Below, in pieces: positions 24,546-32,830 of a stretch of 64,000 nt of DNA. Source of the stretch: an uncultured Croceitalea sp. (GTDB lineage: Bacteria > Bacteroidota > Bacteroidia > Flavobacteriales > Flavobacteriaceae); assembly GCA_947499565.1 (NCBI GenBank), contig CANMOV010000002.1, positions 496,001 through 560,000 on the forward strand, given 5' to 3'. A program made the translations under genes and the position numbers. The first letter of the stretch is position 1; every line of letters begins with the position of its first letter. The notes under the pieces were generated by a model, which was given only the letters and a program-made list of their open reading frames with translations, was not told the origin of the DNA and made no database searches.

Positions 24546-24995
24546 ATGAAAAAATATTTCTTTGTTATTATAGTTTTTACACTTCTAAAAGTAAATGCTC
24601 AAGAAAACTCTTTTTATGGAGAATTGGGAGGGGCTGGACCAATTTTTTCGCTGAACTATGAACGGGAAGTCATTGATGATTCAGCACTTTTATTGCGCAT
24701 AGGCCTAGGCTACTTAAGTACTTGGAGTTATGAAGGACTAACCATTCCTATAGGTGCTTATCATCTGATTGACTTAAATAAGGGAAATCATCTGGAGCTA
24801 GGTGGGAGTTATACTTTTGGATTGGGAAGGGATAATGATATTGGCACTGGTTTTTTTCTTCCAGCCATTGGTTATCGAAAGTATAAAGAAGGTAGGAAGG
24901 GTTTTTTTAAGATTACTTTTAACCCTGTACTATACAATGATGAACCTATTGAAGTAATTCCTTGGGGAGGAATTTCATATGGAGTTCGATTTTAA
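24546..24995 (+). CDS. small outer-membrane beta-barrel-like protein
   Basis: A 149-residue exported protein. The signal peptide MKKYFFVIIVFTLLKVNAQ is followed by alternating hydrophobic strands rich in Gly and aromatics (FYGELGGAGPIFSLNYER, LLLRIGLGYLSTWSYEG, HLELGGSYTFGLG), and the protein ends in an aromatic (YGVRF). This is the pattern of a small outer-membrane barrel or porin-like fold. I do not recognise a specific family. An in-frame ATG two codons upstream (24540) is an equally possible start. Confidence 0.55.
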   Translation: MKKYFFVIIVFTLLKVNAQENSFYGELGGAGPIFSLNYEREVIDDSALLLRIGLGYLSTWSYEGLTIPIGAYHLIDLNKGNHLELGGSYTFGLGRDNDIGTGFFLPAIGYRKYKEGRKGFFKITFNPVLYNDEPIEVIPWGGISYGVRF

Positions 24996-25103
24996 AGAGC
25001 TATACATAGATGGGGCCTCAGTTTTTTGTATTTATCAATAAAAATGACTCTTAATGAGACAGAAATAGTGGAAAAGGTACCAATTACACAATTTTTAAAT
25101 AAT

Positions 25104-25123
25104 CTACGAAAACGTTTTCGTAG
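25104..25123. promoter_or_regulatory. perfect 20-bp palindrome, LacI-type operator candidate
   Basis: CTACGAAAACGTTTTCGTAG is perfectly self-complementary with a central ACGT. The core GAAAACGTTTTC has the central CG dyad typical of LacI/GalR-family operators. It lies 130 bp upstream of the 25253 gene. No LacI-family regulator is encoded in the window, so it would be acted on from elsewhere. Confidence 0.5.
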
Positions 25124-25252
25124 GTTTATACCGTTCATCGAACAAATTTCTTAATTGAACAAATAAATAGGGATTTACGGAGTTATTGGTTGAAGTTTGT
25201 TTTAAGATAATTCCCCAATCTTTAAAACTTATACCAAGTAAAAATTTAAATT

Positions 25253-25792
25253 ATGGCTGAAAAATTGATTATACTTTCTGATATGTGGGGAGTAAAAAAA
25301 GGGTTATGGATTACTTCTTATTTTGGATATCTGCAACAGTATTATGATATAACCTTCTATGATTGTCAACAATTAGCAAATATTGATGAGCTAATAAATA
25401 CCAAAGAGAATTTACACAAAGCATTTATAGATGGCGGTATTGATACTGCTGTTGCACACTTGCTTAAGAAAGAAACAGAAGCTAGCCATGTATTAGCATT
25501 TAGTACTGGGGGAACAATTGCGTGGAAAGCTGCTTTAAAAGGTCTTCCAATGAAATCGCTTACTGCAATATCTGCTACTAGAATAAGAATGGAAGAAACT
25601 AGTCCTAAAGTTGACATGAATCTTATTTTTGGCGAATGTGATAAATTTAAGCCAGGAATGAAATGGGCTAAAGAAGTTGGAGCAGACTTAAATGTAATTC
25701 CTAGTTTTGGACATGAGTTATATTCTGACGAGAAGATTATTAGTGAGGTGTGTATGGAACTTTTACATAAAGTAACTCGTAAAGCGGTTTAG
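25253..25792 (+). CDS. small alpha/beta-hydrolase-like protein
   Basis: A 179-residue cytoplasmic protein with an alpha/beta hydrolase-like pattern. Strand KLIILSDMWG is followed by a nucleophile elbow HVLAFSTGGTIAWKAAL (Ser in A-F-S-T-G, a relaxed GxSxG), then MNLIFGECDKF and a terminal SFGHELY that could supply the catalytic His. It has no signal peptide and is short for the fold, so the cap domain must be minimal. The function is unknown. It is monocistronic, ending at a bidirectional terminator shared with clpX. Confidence 0.6.
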   Translation: MAEKLIILSDMWGVKKGLWITSYFGYLQQYYDITFYDCQQLANIDELINTKENLHKAFIDGGIDTAVAHLLKKETEASHVLAFSTGGTIAWKAALKGLPMKSLTAISATRIRMEETSPKVDMNLIFGECDKFKPGMKWAKEVGADLNVIPSFGHELYSDEKIISEVCMELLHKVTRKAV

Positions 25793-25813
25793 ATTACATA
25801 AAAATATAGATTA

Positions 25814-25846
25814 AAAAAAAGAGCCCTTGTAAGGGCTCTTTTTTAT
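25814..25846. terminator. bidirectional rho-independent terminator
   Basis: AGAGCCCTTG (25821-25830) and TAAGGGCTCT (25831-25840) form a hairpin flanked by A7 on the left and T6 on the right. It can therefore stop both the plus-strand hydrolase gene and the minus-strand clpX transcript. Confidence 0.9.
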
Positions 25847-25865
25847 ATCTAAAAGTTGTCAAAAA

Positions 25866-27101
25866 CTAGGAAACAGCTTTAAGCTTTTTAATAGTTTCAT
25901 AAGAAAGCTTTTCTTCGGCATATGCCTTTGTTACCTTAAATTCTTTTTCTTCACTACTAGGTAAACTAAACATGGCATCTGTAAATACAGCTTCACATAA
26001 AGAACGCAAACCTCTTGCGCCTAGTTTATATTCTACTGCTTTTTCTACCAAATAGTTTAAAGCCTGCTCTGTAATGGTAAATTTAATACCATCCATGGTA
26101 AACAGTTTCTCATACTGCTTAATAATTGCATTTTTTGGCTCCGTAAGGATTGCACGTAATGTCTTTTTGTCCAAAGGATTCATGTGCGTGAGTACAGGAA
26201 GACGCCCAATAATTTCTGGGATTAATCCAAACTCTTTTAAATCTTTTGGAATAATATATTGTAAGATGTTTTCTTCATCTAGATTTTCATCAGCTTTAGA
26301 TGCACTATAACCTACCGCTTGCATATTCAAACGTTTGGTGATAGCTCTTTCAATACCATCAAAGGCTCCACCTGCTACAAATAAAATATTTTCTGTGTTT
26401 ACCTCTATAAATTTTTGGTCTGGATGCTTTCTCCCTCCTTTTGGTGGGACATTTACTACGGTACCTTCTAAAAGCTTTAGAAGACCCTGTTGTACACCTT
26501 CTCCGGATACATCTCTAGTAATAGATGGGTTATCACTTTTACGTGCAATTTTGTCAATCTCATCAATAAAAACTATTCCACGTTCTGCCTTTTCCAAGTT
26601 ATAGTCAGCGGCTTGCAATAAACGTGTTAAAATACTTTCTACATCTTCACCCACATAACCAGCCTCCGTGAGTACTGTTGCATCTACTATAGCTAAGGGT
26701 ACATTGAGCATCTTAGCGATAGTCTTGGCAATTAATGTTTTACCGGTACCGGTTTGCCCAACCATAATGATATTACTCTTCTGAATCTCAATATCATCTT
26801 CTTTACTCTTTGGTTGTAATAACCTCTTGTAGTGATTATAAACGGCTACGGACATTACCTTTTTGGTACGCTCTTGGCCAATAACAAAAGTATCTAGAAA
26901 TTCTTTTATCTCCATTGGCTTCTTTAAAACCAATTCTGAAGAAAGATCGTTGTTCTTGGATTGTTTTGATTCTTCTGATACGATGCTATACGCTTGCTCA
27001 ATACATCTATCACAAATATGCGCATCCAAACCCGCAATCAAAAGATTGGTTTCCGGTTTTTTTCTTCCACAAAAGGAGCATTCTAAGTTTTCTTTTGCCA
27101 T
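25866..27101 (-). CDS. clpX: ATP-dependent Clp protease ATP-binding subunit ClpX
   Basis: A 411-residue AAA+ unfoldase that feeds substrates to ClpP. The N-terminal zinc-binding domain has two Cys pairs ([12 protein letters not shown] and HICDRC). The AAA+ module carries Walker A GQTGTGKT, the pore loop GYVGEDVE, Walker [12 protein letters not shown] and a sensor-2 GARGLRS. The start is the ATG at 27101 ([12 protein letters not shown]), three codons inside the longest ORF, as is usual for the family. clpP lies 78 bp upstream in the same orientation and tig beyond it, the classic tig-clpP-clpX order. Confidence 0.97.
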   Translation of the reverse strand: MAKENLECSFCGRKKPETNLLIAGLDAHICDRCIEQAYSIVSEESKQSKNNDLSSELVLKKPMEIKEFLDTFVIGQERTKKVMSVAVYNHYKRLLQPKSKEDDIEIQKSNIIMVGQTGTGKTLIAKTIAKMLNVPLAIVDATVLTEAGYVGEDVESILTRLLQAADYNLEKAERGIVFIDEIDKIARKSDNPSITRDVSGEGVQQGLLKLLEGTVVNVPPKGGRKHPDQKFIEVNTENILFVAGGAFDGIERAITKRLNMQAVGYSASKADENLDEENILQYIIPKDLKEFGLIPEIIGRLPVLTHMNPLDKKTLRAILTEPKNAIIKQYEKLFTMDGIKFTITEQALNYLVEKAVEYKLGARGLRSLCEAVFTDAMFSLPSSEEKEFKVTKAYAEEKLSYETIKKLKAVS

Positions 27102-27179
27102 ATATAGCATTAAAGTTTACAGTACATTAACGCAAAAACAAGGGAAATGGTTTGTTGTACTGTATATAATTGGTCGAAA

Positions 27180-27860
27180 TTACGATTTATCTCTTACTAA
27201 GATTTCATCTATCATACCATATTTTTTAGCAACATCTGCTTTCATCCAGTAATCACGATCACTGTCTTCATATACTTTATCATAGCTCTGCCCAGAATGT
27301 TTGGCTATAATGTTATAAAGTTCTTCTTTAAGTTTTAAAATTTCCTTTGCGGTAATTTCAATGTCACTGGCCTGACCTTGTGCACCTCCCATTGGCTGAT
27401 GAATCATCACCCTTGAATGTGTTAAGCCACTTCTTTTTCCAGATTCTCCTGCACATAGAAGCACAGCCGCCATAGAAGCCGCAATACCTGTACAAATAGT
27501 GGCTACATCTGGTTTAATAAATTGCATGGTGTCATAAATGCCTAAACCTGCATACACACTTCCACCTGGTGAGTTAATATAGATTGAAATGTCTTTATTA
27601 GCATCCGTGCTTTCTAAAAACAGTAGTTGAGCTTGTACAATATTGGCAACTTGGTCATTAATACCAGTTCCCAAAAAGATAATACGGTCCATCATTAATC
27701 TAGAGAAAACATCAAAAACTGCAATATTCATTTGACGTTCTTCAATGATATTAGGGGTCATATTTGTTGGATACATACTACTTACAATTTGATCGTAGTA
27801 CATGCTATTTATGCCTTGATGTTGCGTAGCGTATTTTTTAAATTCTTTTCCGTAATCCAT
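27180..27860 (-). CDS. clpP: ATP-dependent Clp protease proteolytic subunit ClpP
   Basis: A 226-residue serine peptidase that forms the tetradecameric proteolytic barrel paired with ClpX. The catalytic triad is visible: Ser129 in GIAASMAAV, His154 in VMIHQPMGG and Asp203 in SDRDYW. The N-terminal about 40 residues before NIIEERQMNIAVFD form a propeptide-like extension, common in Bacteroidota. It is separated from tig by a strong terminator hairpin and from clpX by 78 bp. Confidence 0.97.
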   Translation of the reverse strand: MDYGKEFKKYATQHQGINSMYYDQIVSSMYPTNMTPNIIEERQMNIAVFDVFSRLMMDRIIFLGTGINDQVANIVQAQLLFLESTDANKDISIYINSPGGSVYAGLGIYDTMQFIKPDVATICTGIAASMAAVLLCAGESGKRSGLTHSRVMIHQPMGGAQGQASDIEITAKEILKLKEELYNIIAKHSGQSYDKVYEDSDRDYWMKADVAKKYGMIDEILVRDKS

Positions 27861-27881
27861 AGAATTTTTTAAAGCTTATTA

Positions 27882-27922
27882 TAATAAAAAACGGTTCTGA
27901 AAATTCGAATTTTCAGAACCGT
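27882..27922 (-). terminator. terminator/attenuator between tig and clpP
   Basis: A perfect 32-bp palindrome at 27891-27922 (arms ACGGTTCTGAAAATTC and its complement). On the minus strand it is followed by TTTTTTATTAT. It lies 23 bp beyond the tig stop codon and 30 bp before the clpP start, so it should reduce read-through from tig into clpP. Confidence 0.85.
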
Positions 27923-27945
27923 AAAGATACATATTATTTAGAATG

Positions 27946-29268
27946 CTATTTGTAAGCGTCTTTTATAAAGTTATCGTAACTAACTTCTTTTACTTTAAGA
28001 TTAGCCTTTTCTTTATAAAGGTCTAGTAATTTCTGACTCATTAATTGCTCAGACATTCTTTTAACCTCTTCTTGATTACCCATTACTCTAGTTGCCACAT
28101 TTTCTAATTCCTCTTCGGTTGGACTTAAATGTCCGTATTGTGCCATTTGAGATTTAATGAAACCTTTTGCAAACTCCTTGAGCTCATCAAACTGAACTTG
28201 AAGATCATTTTCATTAATAATTCTACCTTCAATTAGTTGATATCGAAGTCCTTTTTCAGACTTTTCATATTCTTCACTGGCTTCATCTTCAGATAATGGA
28301 TTTTCACCACTAACCTGAATCCACTTCTTTAGAAATTCGGTTGGAAGCTCAAATTTGGTCTCATCAATCAGCCTTTCCGTAATATCGTTTAAAAGTTTCT
28401 GGTCAGCTTGCTGTTCAAACTGTTTTTCAGAATCTTCTTTAATACGTGCTTTAAGCTCTTTTTCTGATTTGATATTACCTTCTCCAAAAAGTTTGTCGAA
28501 CAATTCTTGGTTTAACTCAGCTGATTCCCTTTCATTTATTTCTTCAATAGTAAAAGAAACTTCTACATTAAGTTTTTCAGCTTTTTCTTTAGCAATACCA
28601 AGAGCAGATGGTAAAAGATAGTCTTCTTTAAATAAACCTTTAGTCTTTATACTAACTACATTGCCAACTTTTTTCCCAACTAAAGCATCAATAGCTTTCT
28701 TGCTTTTGATTTTATCTAGTTCTATAGTGGTTTTGTTATCAATTTCTTCAGCCTCGTTTTTAAATACACCAGAAACTTCATCGGTTTTGCCCGCTTCTGT
28801 CTTAGAAATTAGCTTACCGTACTGTTTTTGGATACGCTCTACTTGTTCATCAACCATTTTCTTGTCAGCAACAATTTTATACTGCGTAATGGCTTTTTTA
28901 GTTTTAAGATTCACTTTAAAGTCAGGTGCAAGGCCTAACTCAAATTCAAAAGCAAATTCATCGTTATCCCAGTCAAAACCATCTTGTTGTTTTGGTAGGG
29001 GATTACCTAAAACATCTAATTTCTCTTCCGTAAGGTATTTGTTCAAATTGTCCTGTAGCAATTTGTTCACTTCATCAACTAAAACAGCTTTTCCATATTG
29101 TTTTTTAATAAGCCCCATTGGAACCTGTCCTTTTCTAAAACCTGGAATATTTGCCTGTTTTCTGTAGTCTTTTAAAATAGTATCTACCTTCTCTTGATAA
29201 TCATCTTTGGTGATAGCTACTTTTACTACTGCATTTAAGTCGTCTATCTGTTCTTTTGTAATATTCAT
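27946..29268 (-). CDS. tig: trigger factor
   Basis: A 440-residue ribosome-associated chaperone and peptidyl-prolyl isomerase. The N-terminal ribosome-binding domain contains the signature IPGFRKGQVPMGLIKKQYGK near residues 38-57. A divergent FKBP-like segment lies around residues 150-240, and the rest is the long helical C-terminal chaperone domain. Length is normal. It sits upstream of clpP and clpX with a strong promoter of its own at 29304-29334. Confidence 0.93.
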   Translation of the reverse strand: MNITKEQIDDLNAVVKVAITKDDYQEKVDTILKDYRKQANIPGFRKGQVPMGLIKKQYGKAVLVDEVNKLLQDNLNKYLTEEKLDVLGNPLPKQQDGFDWDNDEFAFEFELGLAPDFKVNLKTKKAITQYKIVADKKMVDEQVERIQKQYGKLISKTEAGKTDEVSGVFKNEAEEIDNKTTIELDKIKSKKAIDALVGKKVGNVVSIKTKGLFKEDYLLPSALGIAKEKAEKLNVEVSFTIEEINERESAELNQELFDKLFGEGNIKSEKELKARIKEDSEKQFEQQADQKLLNDITERLIDETKFELPTEFLKKWIQVSGENPLSEDEASEEYEKSEKGLRYQLIEGRIINENDLQVQFDELKEFAKGFIKSQMAQYGHLSPTEEELENVATRVMGNQEEVKRMSEQLMSQKLLDLYKEKANLKVKEVSYDNFIKDAYK

Positions 29269-29303
29269 CTATAGTAAACTGTTTGCTTTTCTAAAATGGT
29301 TGG

Positions 29304-29334
29304 CAAAAATACTATATTTTCGATTGGTTGCCAA
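29304..29334 (-). promoter_or_regulatory. tig promoter overlapped by an inverted repeat
   Basis: On the minus strand TTG (29334-29332), 20 bp, then TATTTTTG (29311-29304), an excellent fit to TTG-N(17-23)-TAnnTTTG, 36 bp before the ATG. The inverted repeat GTTGGCAA (29299-29306) / TTGCCAAC (29328-29335) covers both the -7 and -33 boxes, as an operator would. Confidence 0.6.
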
Positions 29335-29384
29335 CTTTTTAAGCTGTTGAAAACCAAACTATAACTTAGCTGTTTGCATTTTGA

Positions 29385-29515
29385 TGAAAATTCGTGACTT
29401 CGAGTGATTTTTGAAGTAAAAACGGATAAAAATTGTATCGAGAAGAAGAATTTTCAATTTGAATCCTCGTTTTCGATACTTTGCTTAGTGAAAAACTTGA
29501 ATTGACAGTTTTACT
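29385..29515. repeat. interspersed hairpin element, copy D
   Basis: GTGACTTCGAGTGATTTTT (29394-29412) on the left faces AAAAACTTGAATTGACAGTT (29491-29510) on the right. An inner stem pairs GTATCGAGAA (29435-29444) with TTTTCGATAC (29470-29479). It has the same architecture as copies A and C and lies between tig and the holin-like gene. Confidence 0.65.
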
Positions 29516-29547
29516 AGAATTATTTTCCAAAGTAAACAGGTTATGAT

Positions 29548-29898
29548 TTACTTTTTCTTATCCTCTTTTAAAACAGAAAACAAAATAGACTGGAGTAAGG
29601 AAAGTAAAAGGCTAAATATGATGGCCCAAAGTACTCCATTTACATTAAAACCAGTAATGAAATTGCTTGCTAAAAGAATAATTATAGCATTTATGACCAA
29701 CAAGAACAGTCCAAAGGTAACTATAGTGACAGGTAGCGTTAATATGACCAAAACAGGTTTTACTATAAAGTTTAAAAGACTTAATACAACTGCGACAATA
29801 ATGGCAGTACCATAGGTGTCTACGCTTACATTTGGAAGTATTTTGGAAAGTATGACGACAGCTACTGCGCTTAATAAAATTCGTAGGATGAGTTTCAT
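29548..29898 (-). CDS. phage holin family (PF04020-like) membrane protein
   Basis: A 116-residue protein with four transmembrane helices (about 3-22, 30-49, 56-78 and 85-108). The FIVKPVLVILTLPVTIVTFGLFLLVINAII core is typical of the PF04020 phage-holin-like family. In chromosomes of this group these are housekeeping inner-membrane proteins of unknown role, and nothing here points to a prophage. It ends in a charged KEDKKK tail. Confidence 0.8.
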   Translation of the reverse strand: MKLILRILLSAVAVVILSKILPNVSVDTYGTAIIVAVVLSLLNFIVKPVLVILTLPVTIVTFGLFLLVINAIIILLASNFITGFNVNGVLWAIIFSLLLSLLQSILFSVLKEDKKK

Positions 29899-29958
29899 AG
29901 TTAGGTATTTCTATAAAAATACAATTTATGATTTTAATCTTTTGCGGTTGGAAACAAA

Positions 29959-32016
29959 CTAGTTGATTAATATTTCATCAACAAAAAGCCAACTTTTACC
30001 ACCAGGAGATTGATGCCAAGAAGGATTTTTTAAAACACTTTCTACTTGAATACGAACATATTTTGTTGAAACTTTTGGCAACTCAATATCAAAGAAATCA
30101 ATACTACTGTTAGATGATGGTTCTTGTTCAGGAAGCTTTACAGTATGCAAACGTTTAAAATTTTGCCCATTATCCGAAACCCAAATTTTAAACCCGCTTG
30201 GATGAAATATCCAATTAGTAGGAGCAGATAATGCTCCAACAGAGATTGATGAGATTTCTTTTTTATCTTTTAATTTAAAGGTTGCGCTAAAATGAGAAGC
30301 CTCATAGCCTAACCATTTACCATCTACAAAACGCTCACTACCTCTTTCTAAGTCGATTAATGTTTTTGCTCCTTTTCCTTGGTATTTTTCACTTGGTGCC
30401 TTGTTTAATACAATATCTTCATAGTCTATGGTGCTCCTTTTAAAATTTGTAATTACAACCTCGCTTTTACCCCAACCTTCTTTATGGCTTATAGCTTTTA
30501 CTGTTGTTGTTTCTTTTAAGAGAAATGGTTCTGAATATTTTGTAGAAGTAGTATCTGGCTCTGAATTATCGGTAGTATAAAAAATACTTGCATTTTCAAA
30601 TGAAGTAGCCATCTCTACTGCCAGCGAATCCTTGATGAAATTGGATTCTACAATTACTAGTGGAGGTGTTATTGCAGAAGCTGCAAAAATTTCTTTATTT
30701 ATTTGATGAGCTACAAAGGTTGGGTTGTTTTCCGTTAATTGTGCAATTCCTTCATCTGTTATATTGGTTTGCCAGAGGTAAAGGTCTTTTAGGTTAGGCA
30801 GTTTTTTAAGTACGCCTATAGCATCATCAGAAACCTCGGTTGCATAAAGGTTTAAAGACTCGAGTTTAGCTAATTTTTGAATTTTGTCAAGTGTCTTATC
30901 CGTAATAGTCGTGTTCTGGAGTTGCAGCTTGGTAAGGTTCTCAAAAATTGAGATGGAACTTGCTAATGAATCTTGAAAATTGGAATGCCCCAAGTTAAGT
31001 TCCACAATATTCTCAGCATATTTTTTGAACCTTTTAAAACTATCTTCAGATAAGTCCTCCCTATTTGCAAGATTAAGCGAGTAAAGTGGACTTCCTTCTT
31101 CTAACGGGTAAAGCGAAATGCCAGCTAGTTTAATTGAGCTTAACCAGTCTTCATCCACTGGGTTTAGATCTTTGGCAAGTAGGGCCCTAATGGAAGTATC
31201 TTCTTCTAAATCATTTAAATAGCTTTGAATTTTTTTATTTCTTTCTAAATCGGAAGTAATACAATCAAAGCAATTATCATTTTCCATCCACCAATGTAAA
31301 AGTGCAACTTCATTATCCGTTAATTGTACTTTTCCTTTTGGAGGCATATGTTCTTCATCTTCCAAAGGCAATTGGACTCTATGCAAAAGCAAAGGAGTTT
31401 CAGAAGCAGACGAATCTAAAAGACTTCCAGATTCACCCCCCAATAGTAATTCTTGTTGGCCTGTAAGCAATAATTTTCCTTCTGTTTTTTTAGGATTGTG
31501 ACAGCTTACACACTTGTTGTCCAAAATTGGCTGAACAATATCATTATATACCAGAGCTTTATTTACATCTTCAATTATAATTTTATTTGATGCAATATCT
31601 TTAGTTAAAAAACCTTCTCCATGGGTCATGTTTCCTCCCCAATGTCCTGCTATGGTCAACATTACCATTACTACCATGAACATGGGAAAGTATAGTTTAA
31701 CTACAATTTTATTTTTGTTGTCTTTAGCAAAAAACAATAGTACCGCTATGACCGTCATACCAATACCCATCCATTTATGCCTAAAAAGTGCATCTTCGTC
31801 ATAGGATCCGCTATCCTCTAGAAAAAGACCAGTTACAATTGATCCAATAGCACTTAAAACTCCAATAGCGATGGCAAATTTTATGATATTACCAATATCT
31901 TCTTTTGTTCTAAGGCGCTGATAGACTTCCAGCAGAAATGCGAAAATTAAGATACCTATTGGTAAGTGAACCAAAATGGGATGGAAATTGCCAATATTTA
32001 TAGCTAGATATGTCAT
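29959..32016 (-). CDS. membrane cytochrome-LRR-discoidin multidomain protein
   Basis: A 685-residue protein and the last gene of a five-gene operon. Order: an N-terminal membrane region of about four helices (8-27, 42-62, 80-96 and 108-125; DUF2231-like), then a planctomycete-type cytochrome C domain with one haem site CVSCH near residue 170 and a MPPKGK segment near 225. Leucine-rich-like repeats follow at about 330-430 (LTKLQLQNTTI, LESLNLYATEV, LKDLYLWQTNI), then a chitobiase/hexosaminidase C-terminal fn3-like domain (about 450-520), and finally an F5/8-type discoidin domain (about 545-685). It probably sits in the inner membrane with its binding domains in the periplasm. The discoidin pair suggests glycan binding; no enzymatic domain is seen. 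Confidence 0.75.
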   Translation of the reverse strand: MTYLAINIGNFHPILVHLPIGILIFAFLLEVYQRLRTKEDIGNIIKFAIAIGVLSAIGSIVTGLFLEDSGSYDEDALFRHKWMGIGMTVIAVLLFFAKDNKNKIVVKLYFPMFMVVMVMLTIAGHWGGNMTHGEGFLTKDIASNKIIIEDVNKALVYNDIVQPILDNKCVSCHNPKKTEGKLLLTGQQELLLGGESGSLLDSSASETPLLLHRVQLPLEDEEHMPPKGKVQLTDNEVALLHWWMENDNCFDCITSDLERNKKIQSYLNDLEEDTSIRALLAKDLNPVDEDWLSSIKLAGISLYPLEEGSPLYSLNLANREDLSEDSFKRFKKYAENIVELNLGHSNFQDSLASSISIFENLTKLQLQNTTITDKTLDKIQKLAKLESLNLYATEVSDDAIGVLKKLPNLKDLYLWQTNITDEGIAQLTENNPTFVAHQINKEIFAASAITPPLVIVESNFIKDSLAVEMATSFENASIFYTTDNSEPDTTSTKYSEPFLLKETTTVKAISHKEGWGKSEVVITNFKRSTIDYEDIVLNKAPSEKYQGKGAKTLIDLERGSERFVDGKWLGYEASHFSATFKLKDKKEISSISVGALSAPTNWIFHPSGFKIWVSDNGQNFKRLHTVKLPEQEPSSNSSIDFFDIELPKVSTKYVRIQVESVLKNPSWHQSPGGKSWLFVDEILIN

Positions 32017-32020
32017 TGAT

Positions 32021-32830
32021 TTATTCTACTAATATTTCATCTATAAAAAAGAATGGGATAGTTCCTTTGCCCTGATGCCATTCGGGAATATTCTCCATGG
32101 TTAATTGTAAATTTATTTCTGAATAAACACCTTGCTCTAGGGGAATCTCAATAAACTCTAATTGTGTTAATTGTGCACTATTTGGGCTTTTTAATTTTAA
32201 ATCCCCAATATGTTTAGAATTAGAGGTTACTGCAATGGACTTTGGAGAAAAAATCCAAGAATTATGATCTTTTAAAGTACTTAATACAATTTTAGAAATT
32301 GGCAACTCCTTTTTTAAGTTAAGTTGGATTGTTGTTGTAGGAGATAAAAAACCTAACCAATAAGACCCATTTCTAAACTGAGTGCTCCCTTTTTTTAAAT
32401 CCGTTAAAGAATTTATGCCAGTCCCTTTATAGTTAGCGTGAGGTTGCGGTGATGTAATTATCAAAGCATCTGAAATACTTTGGTTTATCTTAACCACTTT
32501 AGTAGATATTTGTTTGCTTGGCTGGTAATCTGGATGGAACACCTTGAAATTATAATTTCCAGTTTCATTTACTTCTAATGGGCCTTTGTAAATCGTTGAA
32601 CTTTTCTCGACATTACCGCCATCGGTTGTATAGCGAATTTTTGCTCCGTCAACTTCAAAATATGCGGTAATGACTGTGGAATTTTTAAAAATGGTAGAGT
32701 CAATAACAACTCTGGGGGGAGCCAACTCAAATAATTTATTTTCAGCAAACTTTGGCTCAGAGTTTTGTTTACATGACCAAAAACCTATGCCAAACAGAAA
32801 AAGTAATATGAAATTGACTTTATATTTCAT
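32021..32830 (-). CDS. discoidin-domain lipoprotein
   Basis: A 269-residue lipoprotein (lipobox FWSC, Cys20). It consists of a chitobiase C-terminal-like domain (about 45-115, with VDGAKIRYTTDGGNVEKSSTIYKGPLEV) and an F5/8-type discoidin domain (about 130-269). These are the same two domains that end the neighbouring 685-residue protein, so it looks like a detached copy of its C-terminal half. The start is the ATG at 32830, which overlaps the stop of the upstream NHL gene (TAATG), indicating coupled translation; the longest ORF runs 15 codons further upstream inside that gene. Confidence 0.75.
   Translation of the reverse strand: MKYKVNFILLFLFGIGFWSCKQNSEPKFAENKLFELAPPRVVIDSTIFKNSTVITAYFEVDGAKIRYTTDGGNVEKSSTIYKGPLEVNETGNYNFKVFHPDYQPSKQISTKVVKINQSISDALIITSPQPHANYKGTGINSLTDLKKGSTQFRNGSYWLGFLSPTTTIQLNLKKELPISKIVLSTLKDHNSWIFSPKSIAVTSNSKHIGDLKLKSPNSAQLTQLEFIEIPLEQGVYSEINLQLTMENIPEWHQGKGTIPFFFIDEILVE

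Noticed and set aside
28355-29167. Two long plus-strand open frames opposite tig
   Set aside because: They mirror the trigger factor coding sequence, which has clear family signatures on the minus strand.
29548-29898. Prophage remnant suggested by the holin-like protein
   Set aside because: No other phage gene, integrase or lysin is nearby; PF04020-like proteins are ordinary chromosomal membrane proteins in this group.
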